From Mycobacteriaceae bacterium (GTDB lineage Bacteria; Actinomycetota; Actinomycetes; Mycobacteriales; Mycobacteriaceae), in the NCBI GenBank assembly GCA_019749805.1, contig JAIEPH010000033.1:1-64000 (forward strand): a DNA stretch of 64,000 bases. The letters run 5' to 3'. Below, piece by piece: positions 25,087 to 34,580 of this stretch. Under the pieces are notes generated by a model. That model had not been told where the DNA came from, did no database searches, and saw only the letters and a list, made by a program, of their open reading frames with translations. Position 1 is the first letter of the stretch. Each line of letters starts with the position of its first letter. A program made the translations under genes and the position numbers.

Positions 25087-25104
25087 CTGAGAGTGAACTG
25101 AGAG
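25087..25104. promoter_or_regulatory. Direct heptamer repeat in the protease/acyltransferase divergent promoter
   Basis: CTGAGAG occurs at 25087-25093 and again at 25098-25104, an 11-base period that puts both on one face of the helix. Such tandem half-sites are typical of OmpR-class response regulators. M. tuberculosis pepD is controlled by the OmpR-class regulator MprA, so a similar control is possible here. Confidence 0.35.
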
Positions 25105-25110
25105 ATACCT

Positions 25111-26286
25111 ATGGAGAGTCAACGACTTTCCCTGTCGCGCAGCGGGGATCGAGTGACGTCGCTCACCGGGCTGCGCGCCGTCGCGGCGCTGCTCATCGTG
25201 GGCACCCACGCGGCGTATGGCACCGGGCAGTTATCGAATAGTTATCTCGGGACACTTTATGCGCGTTTGGAAGTCGGCGTCCCGATCTTCTTCGCGCTTT
25301 CGGGTTTCCTGCTGTTCCGACCGTGGGCGCGGGCGGCCGCCGACGGAGCACCGCCACCGTCGCTGCGCCGCTATGCATCTCGGCGCATTCGCCGCATTGT
25401 GCCGCCCTATCTCGTCGTGGTCCTCCTCGCGTATGCGCTGTACCACTTCCGAGATGCCGGGCCCAATCCCGGGCACACCTGGAAGGGTCTGCTGGAGCAC
25501 CTCACCCTGACCCAGATCTACGAACCGGTCTACTTCTACGTCATGCATCAGGGTTTGACTCAAACCTGGAGTCTGGCAGTCGAATTCGCCTTTTATGCGG
25601 TGCTGCCGCTGCTGGCGGGGCTGTTGCTGAGGGTGCTTTGCAAGGGGGTATGGCGGCCTGGACTACTACTCGCGGGACTGGGTTGTCTGGCCGCGATCAC
25701 ACCGGCATGGCTGTCGCTCCAACACGGGACCGACTGGCTGCCCACCTCGGCAGGCATGTGGCTGCCCGCGCATCTTCTCTACTTCGTGGGCGGAATGACA
25801 CTGGCGGTGCTGCAGGTCATCGGAGCGCGCGTGCCACTGCTCATCGCGGGTGCGGTCGCGGTATTCAGTTATCTGATCGTGTCCACGCCGATCGCCGGCG
25901 ACGTCACCACCGGGGAGGCCGCGCTGTGGCAGACCCTGGTGAAAGTCGCCCTTTACGCCGCCATCGCGTGCGCGGCCGTCGCGGCACTGGCGCTCGGCGA
26001 AGGCGACGGATACGACCGACTATTGAATTCCGCTCCCCTGGTCTGGCTCGGCGAGATCTCCTACGAGGTCTTCCTGCTGCACGTGATCGTGATGGAGATC
26101 GTGATGGCGTCGGTACTGGACTGGCCGGTCTTCACAGGATCGTGGGCCGTCGTCTTCGCGGTCACCGTGGCGATGACGGCTCCGCTGGCCTGGCTACTGC
26201 ATCGGTGGACGCGGCCGGCCTGGGCTGGCCATAGCCGGGCCGCGAACACACCGCAGTCGATCGGCCGCGAATCTGTCCGCGCTTGA
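25111..26286 (+). CDS. Acyltransferase family 3 integral membrane protein
   Basis: A 391-residue multi-pass protein of the acyltransferase-3 (OafA/NodX) family. It opens with VTSLTGLRAVAALLIVGTHA, where His33 is the conserved catalytic His, followed by VGVPIFFALSGFLLFRPW and the conserved RRIRRIVPPYL. About ten hydrophobic segments fill the rest. These enzymes O-acylate envelope sugars or lipids from acyl-CoA. It diverges from the protease gene. Confidence 0.92.
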   Translation: MESQRLSLSRSGDRVTSLTGLRAVAALLIVGTHAAYGTGQLSNSYLGTLYARLEVGVPIFFALSGFLLFRPWARAAADGAPPPSLRRYASRRIRRIVPPYLVVVLLAYALYHFRDAGPNPGHTWKGLLEHLTLTQIYEPVYFYVMHQGLTQTWSLAVEFAFYAVLPLLAGLLLRVLCKGVWRPGLLLAGLGCLAAITPAWLSLQHGTDWLPTSAGMWLPAHLLYFVGGMTLAVLQVIGARVPLLIAGAVAVFSYLIVSTPIAGDVTTGEAALWQTLVKVALYAAIACAAVAALALGEGDGYDRLLNSAPLVWLGEISYEVFLLHVIVMEIVMASVLDWPVFTGSWAVVFAVTVAMTAPLAWLLHRWTRPAWAGHSRAANTPQSIGRESVRA

Positions 26287-26317
26287 TAGCGTCCGTGGCG
26301 ATGGGCAGGGCGAACGC

Positions 26318-26611
26318 GTGACGATCGTGGTGATGGATGGCCCGACGGCATCCGCGCTGGCGCAGATCCTGCCGTTGCTGCTGCTGACCCTGATCATCGA
26401 ACTGCGGCGTACCGCGTTGCACCGCAAGGTATCCCGTACCACCCTGGTGGCGTTCTTCGTGTTGTTCGGCGTCATCGAGACAGTCTTGGTGCTGTCCATC
26501 GACGGTGAGCTCTACCCGTTCCAGTGGGGCGATCTACTGTCCGCGATCACCATCTTCGGGCTGCTCGCCGCGATCCTCGGGATCTCCGTCATGGAACCGC
26601 GCGAGTTCTGA
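26318..26611 (+). CDS. Small three-helix membrane protein
   Basis: A 97-residue protein with GTG start (an ATG five codons in is an alternative). Three hydrophobic segments are visible: ALAQILPLLLLTLIIEL, TTLVAFFVLFGVIETVLVL and LLSAITIFGLLAAILGI. It follows the acyltransferase by 31 bases on the same strand and may be co-expressed. No family recognised. Confidence 0.65.
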   Translation: MTIVVMDGPTASALAQILPLLLLTLIIELRRTALHRKVSRTTLVAFFVLFGVIETVLVLSIDGELYPFQWGDLLSAITIFGLLAAILGISVMEPREF

Positions 26612-27358
26612 CTAGTCGAGCCCATCCCAGAACTCGTTGAGTACCGCCGCGCCGCGGGCGGGATCCTCGACCATCCACCAGTGCCCCAATCCGTCGAGGA
26701 TCTCGGTGCGCGCGCCGGCACGGTCGGCTGCGCGCCGGCGGATTTCGGCGGAGCCAACGTAGGTGTCCTCGGTGGCGAGAATGGACAGGCCCGGTCGGGC
26801 TGCCGCGTTCTCCAGCTCACGACCGGCGTGCGCCAACGCCGGCTGCGCCGCCGAGCGGTACACCAACAGGATGGCCCGGCCGAGGTCCGGATCCTGGCCC
26901 GCAGCGATCTCGATCCCCACCTCGATCGGCATACCGCCCAGTGCGTAGGCGGCTGCCCGATCCTCAGCAGTGCCGCCGATAAAGGCCTCGACCATCTCCT
27001 CGCCCTCGCCGGGCGTCTGCCACACCTGTGCCAGGTCGTGCCACACGTAGTCGGGGTCGAACGTCCCGACCACGTCGCTGACCCAGCTGCGGACGAGCTC
27101 GGGCCGATGCATCATCGCGTTGACCACGTGGATACCACCGAAGTCGTGGCCGACGAGGTCGATCGGCCCGTCGATGCCTTCGAGCTGCTTTTCGAGCCAG
27201 TCGCGGTAAGCGAGGTAGGTCGCCGAGAATCCGTCGGGCAGCGGGACGCCGAATCCCGGCGGCGACAACCGCACCACGTCCTCGCGACCCAGGGCTGAGA
27301 CGAGCGGGCCCCAAAGCGCTTCGGTCTCCGGATTGCCGTGCACCAGAACAATCGTCAT
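26612..27358 (-). CDS. Alpha/beta hydrolase with aspartate nucleophile
   Basis: A 248-residue alpha/beta hydrolase. I choose the ATG at 27358 because it overlaps the upstream stop (ATGA) and follows a GAGG site at proper distance. VHGNP is at residues 6-10. The nucleophile elbow LVGHDFGG gives Asp72, so epoxide hydrolase or dehalogenase-type chemistry is likelier than esterase. GLGHWWMVEDP near the end holds the catalytic His. Coupled to the Imm-5-like gene. Confidence 0.85.
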   Translation of the reverse strand: MTIVLVHGNPETEALWGPLVSALGREDVVRLSPPGFGVPLPDGFSATYLAYRDWLEKQLEGIDGPIDLVGHDFGGIHVVNAMMHRPELVRSWVSDVVGTFDPDYVWHDLAQVWQTPGEGEEMVEAFIGGTAEDRAAAYALGGMPIEVGIEIAAGQDPDLGRAILLVYRSAAQPALAHAGRELENAAARPGLSILATEDTYVGSAEIRRRAADRAGARTEILDGLGHWWMVEDPARGAAVLNEFWDGLD

Positions 27359-27894
27359 GGGCGGCATCCTCGCACGCGCAGCGAGGCGTCCAACGCCGAC
27401 ATGAGCTGCGCCGAGCGACTCTTGCCGGTGCGCGCCACGGGATACCTGCGCAGAACGGCGATCAGCGTCGGCGTCGCCCTGTCGCGGGCCTGGTCGATGA
27501 ACCTGGCGCCGACATCAGGATCGTCGCCGGCCTCGATCTCGGCGATGCGGGCAGCGTTGGCCGCGGCACGAAGGATGTGCCCGACCTGGTGGTACTGCGC
27601 AATCGGATGTAGGTAGGCGGCGGCGGCCGCGTCACCGGCCGCCTGCGCGGCCAAGCGCGCAGTCTCTGTGGGGGCGGCACGCGCCGCGCGGTGGGCGTCC
27701 ATGGCGGTCACGCGCTGCAACCGGCTTCTGGGCGTCCCGTTGACGAACTCCCGAGCCGCCTCGATGGCCGCACGCGCACGATCATCGTCGGGCACGACAC
27801 GCTCGAAATAGCGCAACACACCTTCTGCCGACTCGGCAACGTAGCGCGCAACCTCACGCAGCTCGTCGTCCGTCAGCTCGAAATCGCCTGCCAC
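27355..27894 (-). CDS. Imm-5-like putative immunity protein
   Basis: A 179-residue, Ala-rich, all-helical protein. The order YFERVVPDDDRARAAIEAAREF, then AMDAHRAARA and AAGDAAAAAYLHPIAQYHQVGH resembles the Imm-5-type putative immunity family found beside polymorphic toxins. No toxin gene is adjacent. Its stop overlaps the start of the downstream hydrolase, so the two are translated together, and it diverges from arr across 133 bases. Function in this setting is unknown. Confidence 0.6.
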   Translation of the reverse strand: MAGDFELTDDELREVARYVAESAEGVLRYFERVVPDDDRARAAIEAAREFVNGTPRSRLQRVTAMDAHRAARAAPTETARLAAQAAGDAAAAAYLHPIAQYHQVGHILRAAANAARIAEIEAGDDPDVGARFIDQARDRATPTLIAVLRRYPVARTGKSRSAQLMSALDASLRVRGCRP

Positions 27895-27958
27895 ACAACC
27901 GCCTGAGATGTCGGAGCTGTCGGTCGTGGGCTCCCACTTAAAAATATGACAGACCCGG

Positions 27959-27978
27959 GGGCTTGCGGCAAGACCCCC
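27959..27978. promoter_or_regulatory. Rifamycin-associated element (RAE) upstream of arr
   Basis: GGGGCTTGCGGCAAGACCCC, a near-perfect palindrome 49 bases before the arr start. It matches, apart from one base, the element known from actinobacteria upstream of rifamycin-inactivating genes (rph, arr, rox, helR), which is required for rifamycin-induced expression. This supports inducible arr transcription. Confidence 0.85.
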
Positions 27979-28027
27979 TCAGTGCTGCAAACTCGTCCGA
28001 CCAAGCATCGGACGGACGGAGAATTTC

Positions 28028-28456
28028 GTGACAAACAGCCCGAAACCTTTTGAGCCACATGAGTCGGGCGCATTCCTGCATGGCACCAAAGCCGACCTTG
28101 CGGTCGGAGATCTGCTGGTCCCCGGGCGTCGGATGAACTACGACGCGGGACGCAGCGCCAATCATGTCTATGTGACCCAGACACTCGACGCCGCCACATG
28201 GGGAGCCGAGCTGGCGGTCGGTGAGGGCCGAGGCCGCATATACCTCGTGGAACCGACGGGCCCCGTCGAGGACGATCCAAACGTGACGGACAAGCGACTC
28301 CCGGGAAACCCGACTCGCTCGTATCGCACCAGGGAGCCCGTCAGAATCGTCGGCGAGATCACGGACTGGGTGGGTCATTCGCCGGAACAGGTTCAAGCCA
28401 TGCGCGACACACTGGCCGACCTGGCGCGGCGCGGACTGGACGTGATCTACGACTGA
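28028..28456 (+). CDS. arr: Rifampin ADP-ribosyltransferase
   Basis: A 142-residue Arr enzyme, GTG start. It transfers ADP-ribose from NAD to the C23 hydroxyl of rifamycins and inactivates them. The family core is intact: FLHGTKADLAVGDLL with His18, HVYVTQTLDAATWGAEL with Tyr48, and VEDDPNVTDKRLPGNPTRSY with Asp83, which line up with the catalytic His19, Tyr49 and Asp84 of M. smegmatis Arr. A rifamycin-associated element lies upstream. Chromosomal arr is common in fast-growing mycobacteria and no mobile element is next to it. Confidence 0.96.
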   Translation: MTNSPKPFEPHESGAFLHGTKADLAVGDLLVPGRRMNYDAGRSANHVYVTQTLDAATWGAELAVGEGRGRIYLVEPTGPVEDDPNVTDKRLPGNPTRSYRTREPVRIVGEITDWVGHSPEQVQAMRDTLADLARRGLDVIYD

Positions 28457-28575
28457 GGCGGATCCTGCAGATAGAGCAGCGTGTTGGACGAATCGTCGTT
28501 GACACTGCGACTACGGCGGGGACACGCCGAGGCGCGGCGGCCTCACCGCAGAGTCAACGCAAATGATTCACGCGT

Positions 28576-29337
28576 TTACGATCGACCCATTTCGTCCAAG
28601 GCGACGCGCAGAGAAGTACTGGGGATCTTGACCAGCCCGCCATAAGGCTGATCCATTTCTAGCATCATGAAGATCGGCCCGGCCAGTGCAATCGCAGCGA
28701 CCAGCAATGCCGCGATCACGCTTGCGTTCCGCGGTGCGAACAGCCCGAAACTGGCAAAGATCACCGTGAGCCACCCTACGACGACAACGAAAAACGCCCA
28801 TGGGAATCGGCTTCCGATTTGTTCGAAGGTCGTCCACCGCGACTGCGCAATCGTGTTGGTGCTCTCGAGCGCGTGGGAGCGCAGCCACTTCTGTCGTTCC
28901 GTCTGCGGTGAGAGTTCAAAGAGGTCCCGCTGAACCAAAATGATGCCAGCCCCACTGCCGAGCGGCGTGAGCGACACCGCACCGCCTTCCTCCGGCCAAA
29001 TCTGACTTATGCGTTGTGCAAGCAGGTCCTTGGCCAACGCTCGGATTGGGGCGGTCTCCGGCCCGTACTCGGCCAGGGTCCGATCAAGCAGTATGAATTG
29101 CACTCCTGCACTTCGCAATTCACTTTCTTTCTCGGCGAGCGAGCTGATGGATGAGCCGGTGAGGAGCCCGAGAACCACCGCCGATAGCGTCCCGAGCGTG
29201 GCCATTATGGTCCTGACGGCGTCTCGTGACTCGCTGCTCATATGCGGGTCGGGAAGGATCTTTCCGAGGAACATCCCCAACAATGAGCCGCCGAAGATGA
29301 TCGCGAAGACAACGATGCCGATCAAGATGTCTTTCAC
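28576..29337 (-). CDS. DUF4239 (bestrophin-like) membrane protein
   Basis: A 253-residue protein. I use the GTG at 29337 (VKDILIGIVVFA) after a GAGGGG site; a TTG four codons upstream is possible. Two hydrophobic segments at the N-terminus and two near residues 185-235 surround a soluble helical middle, the layout of DUF4239 proteins, which are distantly related to bestrophin channels. The conserved TLGTLSAVVLGLLTG segment lies near residue 50. Physiological role unknown. The 187 bases to the next gene hold nothing I can identify. Confidence 0.8.
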   Translation of the reverse strand: MKDILIGIVVFAIIFGGSLLGMFLGKILPDPHMSSESRDAVRTIMATLGTLSAVVLGLLTGSSISSLAEKESELRSAGVQFILLDRTLAEYGPETAPIRALAKDLLAQRISQIWPEEGGAVSLTPLGSGAGIILVQRDLFELSPQTERQKWLRSHALESTNTIAQSRWTTFEQIGSRFPWAFFVVVVGWLTVIFASFGLFAPRNASVIAALLVAAIALAGPIFMMLEMDQPYGGLVKIPSTSLRVALDEMGRS

Positions 29338-29524
29338 TGAGCCCCTCAACTCCCCGCCGCGAGAACTCGAAGATCGTCTGCGGCCGCATTCAACGTACTG
29401 CGTGGCGTCCGGCGTATATCGACGATCGATGAGGTTGCCTTCTATGGCCTGGGAATGTCAGCCCTATTGCCTTGCGCTCAAGCGCCCGGGAGGTCTGCCC
29501 GGCGGACTTGCTTAGTGCTTGCCG

Positions 29525-30598
29525 CTAGACGTTGAAGCGGAACTCGACCACGTCGCCGTCGGCCATCACGTAGTCCTTGCCCTCCATCCGGACCTTGCCG
29601 GCAGCCTTCGCGGCGGCCATCGATCCGGCCTCGATCAGGTCGTCGTACGAGACGATCTCGGCCTTGATGAAGCCTTTCTCGAAATCGGTGTGAATGACCC
29701 CGGCCGCCTTCGGCGCCGTGTCACCCTGGTGAATTGTCCACGCGCGCGCCTCTTTCGGGCCTGCCGTCAGATACGTTTGGAGCTTCAGTGTGTGAAAACC
29801 CGCCCGCGCCAACGCATCCAGACCGCGCTCGGTCTGGCCGATCGATTCCAACAACTCAGCGGCCGACTCCTCGTCGAGCTCCTGCAATTCGGCTTCGATC
29901 TTGGCGTCGAGGAACACCGCATCCGCGGGCGCCACCATCTCCCGCAACTCCGCAACCCGCGCTTCGTCGGTGAGCACACCCTCGTCGGCGTTGAACACGT
30001 AGAGAAACGGCTTCGTGGTCAACAGGTTCAGCTCGCGCAGCAGCGCTGAATCAAAACTTGCGCCGAACAACGTTGTGCCGCCGTTGAGAATCTCCTGCGC
30101 CGCCACCGCCGCGTCGTACACCGGACGGCGGTCCTTGTGGGTCCGCGCTTCCTTCTCCAGGCGCGGCAGCGCGCGCTCCAGCGTCTGCATATCGGCGAGG
30201 ATCAGCTCGGTTTCGATCACCTCGATGTCGGACTTCGGGTCGATGCGGCCGTCGACGTGCGCCACATCGTCGTCGGTGAAGACCCGGACCACCTGGCAGA
30301 TCGCGTCGCTCTCGCGAATGTTGGCCAGGAACTTGTTTCCCAGACCCGCGCCTTCGGACGCGCCTTTGACTATTCCGGCGATATCGACGAACGTGACCGG
30401 CGCATGGACGATCTTTTCCGAGTCAAACATCTTCGCGAGCTCCGAGAGTCGCGGATCGGGCAACGGGACGACACCCTCGTTCGGCTCGATCGTCGCGAAC
30501 GGGTAGTTCGCCGCCAGCACGTCGTTTCGCGTCAACGCGTTGAACAGCGTCGACTTGCCGACGTTCGGCAGTCCTACGATTCCGAGATTCAGGCTCAC
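29525..30598 (-). CDS. ychF: Redox-regulated ATPase YchF (Obg-like GTPase family)
   Basis: A 357-residue cytosolic P-loop ATPase of normal length. G1 motif GLPNVGKST at residues 8-16, G3 DIAGIVKGASEGAGLGNKF near 72-90, and the G4 position NADEG in place of NKxD, the change that gives YchF its ATP preference. The C-terminal TGS domain ends in MADGDVVEFRFNV. It associates with ribosomes. The gene corresponds to Rv1112 and diverges from the next gene across 84 bases. Confidence 0.97.
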   Translation of the reverse strand: MSLNLGIVGLPNVGKSTLFNALTRNDVLAANYPFATIEPNEGVVPLPDPRLSELAKMFDSEKIVHAPVTFVDIAGIVKGASEGAGLGNKFLANIRESDAICQVVRVFTDDDVAHVDGRIDPKSDIEVIETELILADMQTLERALPRLEKEARTHKDRRPVYDAAVAAQEILNGGTTLFGASFDSALLRELNLLTTKPFLYVFNADEGVLTDEARVAELREMVAPADAVFLDAKIEAELQELDEESAAELLESIGQTERGLDALARAGFHTLKLQTYLTAGPKEARAWTIHQGDTAPKAAGVIHTDFEKGFIKAEIVSYDDLIEAGSMAAAKAAGKVRMEGKDYVMADGDVVEFRFNV

Positions 30599-30682
30599 AG
30601 GAACGACAGTCTAGGAGACTGTGACGCGCTCGCCAGCAGCGCGCTCACAGCCTCGCTAAGCAATAGCCGGTACGGTCTACGT

Positions 30683-31690
30683 GTGTCAGCACAGCGCGCG
30701 AGGTCGGCCGTCGCGGCCGACCATCGTTCCGTGCACCCCAACATCCCGGGTGTCCCCTGGTGGGGCGCCGTGCTCATCGCCGCGACATTGATGGCTGTCG
30801 GGTTCGCCTACGACGCCGGTTCGGGCGCCAAAGAGTTGACGTCGGTGTTTGCCGGCACCTATGTGGTCGGCTGCATCTTCGCGGTGCTCGCGGTGCGACA
30901 GTCCGGCGTCTTCACCGCCGTCATACAGCCGCCGCTACTGCTGTTCGGTGCCGTCCCCAGCGCGTACTTCGTCTTCACCGACAGCACGCTCTCGAATTTC
31001 AAAGACACACTGATCAACTGCGCCTACCCGCTGATCGAACGCTTCCCGCTGATGTTCTTCACATCTGCTGTGGTGTTGCTCATAGGCATGGCCCGTTGGT
31101 ACACCGGAATGTCCGCACGCCGGGGCGCGCCTGCCGCGACGGATAAGGACGAGACCAGCAAGGGTGGTTTGGGAGCCGCGGTGAGCGCCAAGGTGTCCGC
31201 GCTGCTGGCCGGCCTCGGTTCCACGACCAAAGCCGAGGACGCCGACGAACCGCCTCGCCGCCGAACCAGCGCGGAGCGCCCCAGCCGAGCGTCGGGCCGC
31301 TCCGGCAGACCCGCAAGCCGCACCGCCCCACCGCGTTCCCGGCACGCCCGCCCCCCCGAGTCGGACTACGAACCCGGAGACCGGCCGCGGCGCCCGCGCC
31401 CCAGCAGACAGGCCGAGCCGCCCATGGAGCCGCCGCGCCGCAAGCCCCGGTCGGGGTCGAGCCAGCGCAGGGCGACGCCGCCGCCGGAACGACGCAGCGG
31501 ATACGAGCGGCCCGCGCGTCGACGCCGCTACGACGACGACCCGCCGCTGCACGGCAGCAACGGCAGCGGCACGCATCACCCGGTGTCGCGGGTGCGCTAC
31601 CGGGGATCAGAAGACGGCGATGACTATGCGCAGTACCGGCCGCCGCGTTCGCGCGACCGAGCCGTCGAAAGTTGGGAGTACGACATCTGA
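30683..31690 (+). CDS. Membrane protein with basic disordered tail (DUF6542, Rv1111c-like)
   Basis: A 335-residue protein starting at GTG 30683 (VSAQRARSAVAADHRS); in-frame sequence further upstream is antisense to ychF. Four hydrophobic segments lie in residues 25-150 (GVPWWGAVLIAATLMAVGF onward), then about 170 residues rich in Arg, Pro and Ser with no predicted fold. Position and pattern fit the Rv1111c family, function unknown. The tail is strongly basic and may bind RNA or acidic surfaces. Confidence 0.85.
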   Translation: MSAQRARSAVAADHRSVHPNIPGVPWWGAVLIAATLMAVGFAYDAGSGAKELTSVFAGTYVVGCIFAVLAVRQSGVFTAVIQPPLLLFGAVPSAYFVFTDSTLSNFKDTLINCAYPLIERFPLMFFTSAVVLLIGMARWYTGMSARRGAPAATDKDETSKGGLGAAVSAKVSALLAGLGSTTKAEDADEPPRRRTSAERPSRASGRSGRPASRTAPPRSRHARPPESDYEPGDRPRRPRPSRQAEPPMEPPRRKPRSGSSQRRATPPPERRSGYERPARRRRYDDDPPLHGSNGSGTHHPVSRVRYRGSEDGDDYAQYRPPRSRDRAVESWEYDI

Positions 31691-31695
31691 CCCAG

Positions 31696-32697
31696 CTAGA
31701 CGCGCGCCGGCCGGATCTCTCTGGGCAGGGCGAAAACCAGCGTCTCGTTGGCTGTGGTGACCGGCTGCACCGTGTCGTAGCCATACTCGGCGAGACGCTC
31801 AAGCACACCCCGCACTAGCAGTTCCGGCACCGACGCACCCGATGTGACGCCGACGGTCGTCACCCCTTCGAGCCACGCCGGGTCGATGTCCTCGGCGTAG
31901 TCGACCAGATAGCCGGCATCGGAACCCGCGTTGAGCGCGACCTCCACCAACCGCACGGAGTTCGACGAGTTGCGCGACCCCACAACGATCACCAGCTGGC
32001 ATTCCGGCGCCATCGCCTTGACCGCGACCTGGCGGTTCTGGGTGGCGTAGCAGATGTCGTCGCTGGGCGGATCCTGCAGCGTCGGGAAGCGTTCCCGCAG
32101 TCGGCGCACGGTCTCCATCGTCTCGTCCACGCTCAGCGTGGTCTGCGACAGCCAGATGATCTTGTTCTCGTCGCGGATCGTGACGTTGTCCACGGAATCG
32201 GGACCGTCGACCAACTGCACGTGATCGGGCGCCTCACCGGCGGTGCCCACCACCTCTTCATGGCCTTCGTGACCGATCAGCAGAATGTCGTAGTCGTCCC
32301 GGGCGAAACGTTTGGCCTCGTTGTGCACCTTGGTGACCAGCGGGCAGGTCGCGTCGATGACCTTCAGATTGCGCTCGGCGGCGGTCTGATGCACCGTCGG
32401 GGCCACGCCGTGGGCGGAGAACACCACGATGGCCCCCTCGGGCACCTCGTCGGTTTCCTCGACGAAGATCGCGCCCGCCTTGGCCAGCGTCTCCACGACG
32501 TGCACGTTGTGAACGATCTCGTGGCGTACGTATACCGGCGCGCCGTGCTTCTCGAGTGCGCGCTCCACGGTCTCGACGGCGCGGTCGACCCCGGCGCAGT
32601 AGCCGCGCGGCTCGGCCAGCAGCACCCGTTTGCCTGCGACGCCACCGGTGACCGAGCTCGAAGCGCCCGGAATCCCCATATTGATAGTCGGTGGCAT
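31696..32697 (-). CDS. ispH: 4-hydroxy-3-methylbut-2-enyl diphosphate reductase
   Basis: A 333-residue 4Fe-4S enzyme (LytB2 type) that makes IPP and DMAPP in the last step of the MEP pathway. Cluster cysteines are in [11 protein letters not shown] (Cys34), [11 protein letters not shown] and [11 protein letters not shown]. The conserved TQTTLS-like [10 protein letters not shown] and SRNSSNS substrate motifs are present. The start [15 protein letters not shown] at 32697 matches M. tuberculosis LytB2 length; the frame continues upstream over the promoter of the divergent gene. Confidence 0.97.
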   Translation of the reverse strand: MPPTINMGIPGASSSVTGGVAGKRVLLAEPRGYCAGVDRAVETVERALEKHGAPVYVRHEIVHNVHVVETLAKAGAIFVEETDEVPEGAIVVFSAHGVAPTVHQTAAERNLKVIDATCPLVTKVHNEAKRFARDDYDILLIGHEGHEEVVGTAGEAPDHVQLVDGPDSVDNVTIRDENKIIWLSQTTLSVDETMETVRRLRERFPTLQDPPSDDICYATQNRQVAVKAMAPECQLVIVVGSRNSSNSVRLVEVALNAGSDAGYLVDYAEDIDPAWLEGVTTVGVTSGASVPELLVRGVLERLAEYGYDTVQPVTTANETLVFALPREIRPARV

Positions 32698-32750
32698 GTT
32701 TCCAGGGTACTGACCCGCGGGGTAATCAGGCCAACCGTAGGGTGGAGGCC

Positions 32751-33314
32751 ATGGCAACCGCACCATATGGGGTCCGTCTGCTCATAGGGGCGGCAGTGAC
32801 CGCCATCGAGGAAACCCGCAAGATTCCGCAGACCATACTCACGTACCCGATGACCGTGGCCAGTCAGCTCGCGCACCTCGTCATGAAAATGCAGCAGGAC
32901 GTCGCTGACCTGGTGATCAAGGGCGACGAGACCCTCGAGTCGCTCTTTCCGCCGAAGGACGAGCAGCCCGAATGGGCCACCTTTGACGAGGACCTCGAGG
33001 ACGCCCCTGCGACGCCGGTGGCCGACGGGGAACGCCTCACCGAGGGGCGATTCGCGCTCTTCACCGGCGGCGAACCCGCCACCGACAAGAAGTCCGAGCC
33101 CGAGCCGATCGTGCGGACGACGTCAGAAAGCGTGCCCGAGATCGTCGAGGAGCTCGAATACGAGACGCTCACCCTGGCACAGCTGCGGGCGCGTCTGACG
33201 ACGCTGCGGGTCGCGGACTTGGAGGCCCTGCTCGCGTACGAGGAAGCCTCCAAGGCTCGCGCACCCTTCCAGACGCTGCTTTCCAACAGGATCACTCGCG
33301 CGACCGCGAAGTGA
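32751..33314 (+). CDS. Lipid droplet-associated protein (Rv1109c-like)
   Basis: A 187-residue protein, ATG right after a GGTGGAGG ribosome site. The N-terminal 50 residues ([20 protein letters not shown] onward) are amphipathic, and the C-terminus ([30 protein letters not shown]) is a conserved helical hairpin. The family is annotated from lipid-droplet proteomics of mycobacteria. It diverges from ispH and precedes xseA on the same strand. Confidence 0.85.
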   Translation: MATAPYGVRLLIGAAVTAIEETRKIPQTILTYPMTVASQLAHLVMKMQQDVADLVIKGDETLESLFPPKDEQPEWATFDEDLEDAPATPVADGERLTEGRFALFTGGEPATDKKSEPEPIVRTTSESVPEIVEELEYETLTLAQLRARLTTLRVADLEALLAYEEASKARAPFQTLLSNRITRATAK

Positions 33315-33335
33315 CGACCCCAGCCGCGCGGGAAT

Positions 33336-34580
33336 ATGACGGACGCCGAGCCGGGTAAGTCCCCCGACAACCCTTGGCCGGTTCGCGCGGTTTCCACGCG
33401 CGTCGCCAAGTACATCGACAAACTCGGCACCATTTGGGTCGAGGGCCAGATTGCCCAGCTGAACCTACGGCCCACCGTCGCGTTCATCATGCTCCGTGAC
33501 CCGGCCGCCGACATGTCGCTGTCCGTGGTGTGCCCACGGGACCTGGTAGAGAACGCGCCGGTCGAACTGGCCGAGGGCGTGCAGGTCATCATGTTCGGCA
33601 AGCTGGCGTTTCACACCGCACGGGGCACAGTCTCTTTGCGCGTCAGCGAGATTCGCGCTGTCGGCCTCGGCGAGCTGCTCGAGCGTATCGAACGATTACG
33701 CAAACTGCTGGAGGCCGAGGGCCTGTTCGATCCGCGTCTCAAGCGGCCGCTGCCCTTTCTGCCGCACACCATCGGACTGATCACCGGACGGGCCTCAGCC
33801 GCCGAACGCGACGTCGTCTCCGTCGCGCAAAATCGTTGGCCCGCAGTGCGGTTCGCGATCCGCAACACGGCGGTACAGGGCCCCAACACGGTGTCGCAGG
33901 TCGTCGACGCACTGCGTGAGCTGGACACCGACCCCGACGTCGACGTCATCGTGATCGCCCGCGGTGGTGGTGACATCGACGCGCTGCTGCCCTTCTACGA
34001 CGAGACCCTGTGCCGTGAGATCGCCAGGTGCACAACGCCGATCGTGAGCGCCATCGGTCACGAACCCGACAATCCGCTGTGCGATCTGGTCGCGGACGTA
34101 CGCGCCGCCACGCCGACCGACGCGGCCAAGCGCATCGTTCCCGACGCCGCCGCCGAACAGGCCGGCATCCGGGATCTGTGCCGTCGTGGCGGTCGTGCAC
34201 TGCGGAACTGGGTGCACCGTGAACAACACCACTTGGACCAGTTGCGCAGCCGGCCGGTGCTCGCCGCACCGCTGGCCGCAATCACCGCCCGCTCCGACGA
34301 GGTGCATCGCGCACGTGCGGCGGCCCGTCGCGACATCGCCCGTCTGGTGGCCGCCGAAGCCGACCGCGTCGAGCATCTGTCGGCGCGGCTGGCCACACTG
34401 GGACCCGCGGCGACGCTCGCCCGCGGCTACGCGGTGGTGCAGACTCTGCCGGATGCCTTCAGCACTGGGAGGGTGCTGCGGACCACCGCCGACGCGCCGT
34501 CAGGCGTCCGGCTTCGGGTCCGGGTGGCCGACGGCGCGATCACGGCTGTCAGCGACGGCCCAGAAGGGGACATTGAATGA
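33336..34580 (+). CDS. xseA: Exodeoxyribonuclease VII large subunit
   Basis: A 414-residue nuclease subunit. The N-terminal OB fold contains [14 protein letters not shown]; the catalytic domain has [12 protein letters not shown] and [17 protein letters not shown]; the C-terminal helical arm (about 270-380) binds XseB and ends in [10 protein letters not shown]. With the small subunit it degrades single-stranded DNA from both ends. It overlaps xseB by four bases, so the subunits are coupled. Confidence 0.97.
   Translation: MTDAEPGKSPDNPWPVRAVSTRVAKYIDKLGTIWVEGQIAQLNLRPTVAFIMLRDPAADMSLSVVCPRDLVENAPVELAEGVQVIMFGKLAFHTARGTVSLRVSEIRAVGLGELLERIERLRKLLEAEGLFDPRLKRPLPFLPHTIGLITGRASAAERDVVSVAQNRWPAVRFAIRNTAVQGPNTVSQVVDALRELDTDPDVDVIVIARGGGDIDALLPFYDETLCREIARCTTPIVSAIGHEPDNPLCDLVADVRAATPTDAAKRIVPDAAAEQAGIRDLCRRGGRALRNWVHREQHHLDQLRSRPVLAAPLAAITARSDEVHRARAAARRDIARLVAAEADRVEHLSARLATLGPAATLARGYAVVQTLPDAFSTGRVLRTTADAPSGVRLRVRVADGAITAVSDGPEGDIE

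Noticed and set aside
29338..29524. Small gene or RNA in the gap before ychF
   Set aside because: No frame with a ribosome site and no convincing hairpin; nothing supportable found.
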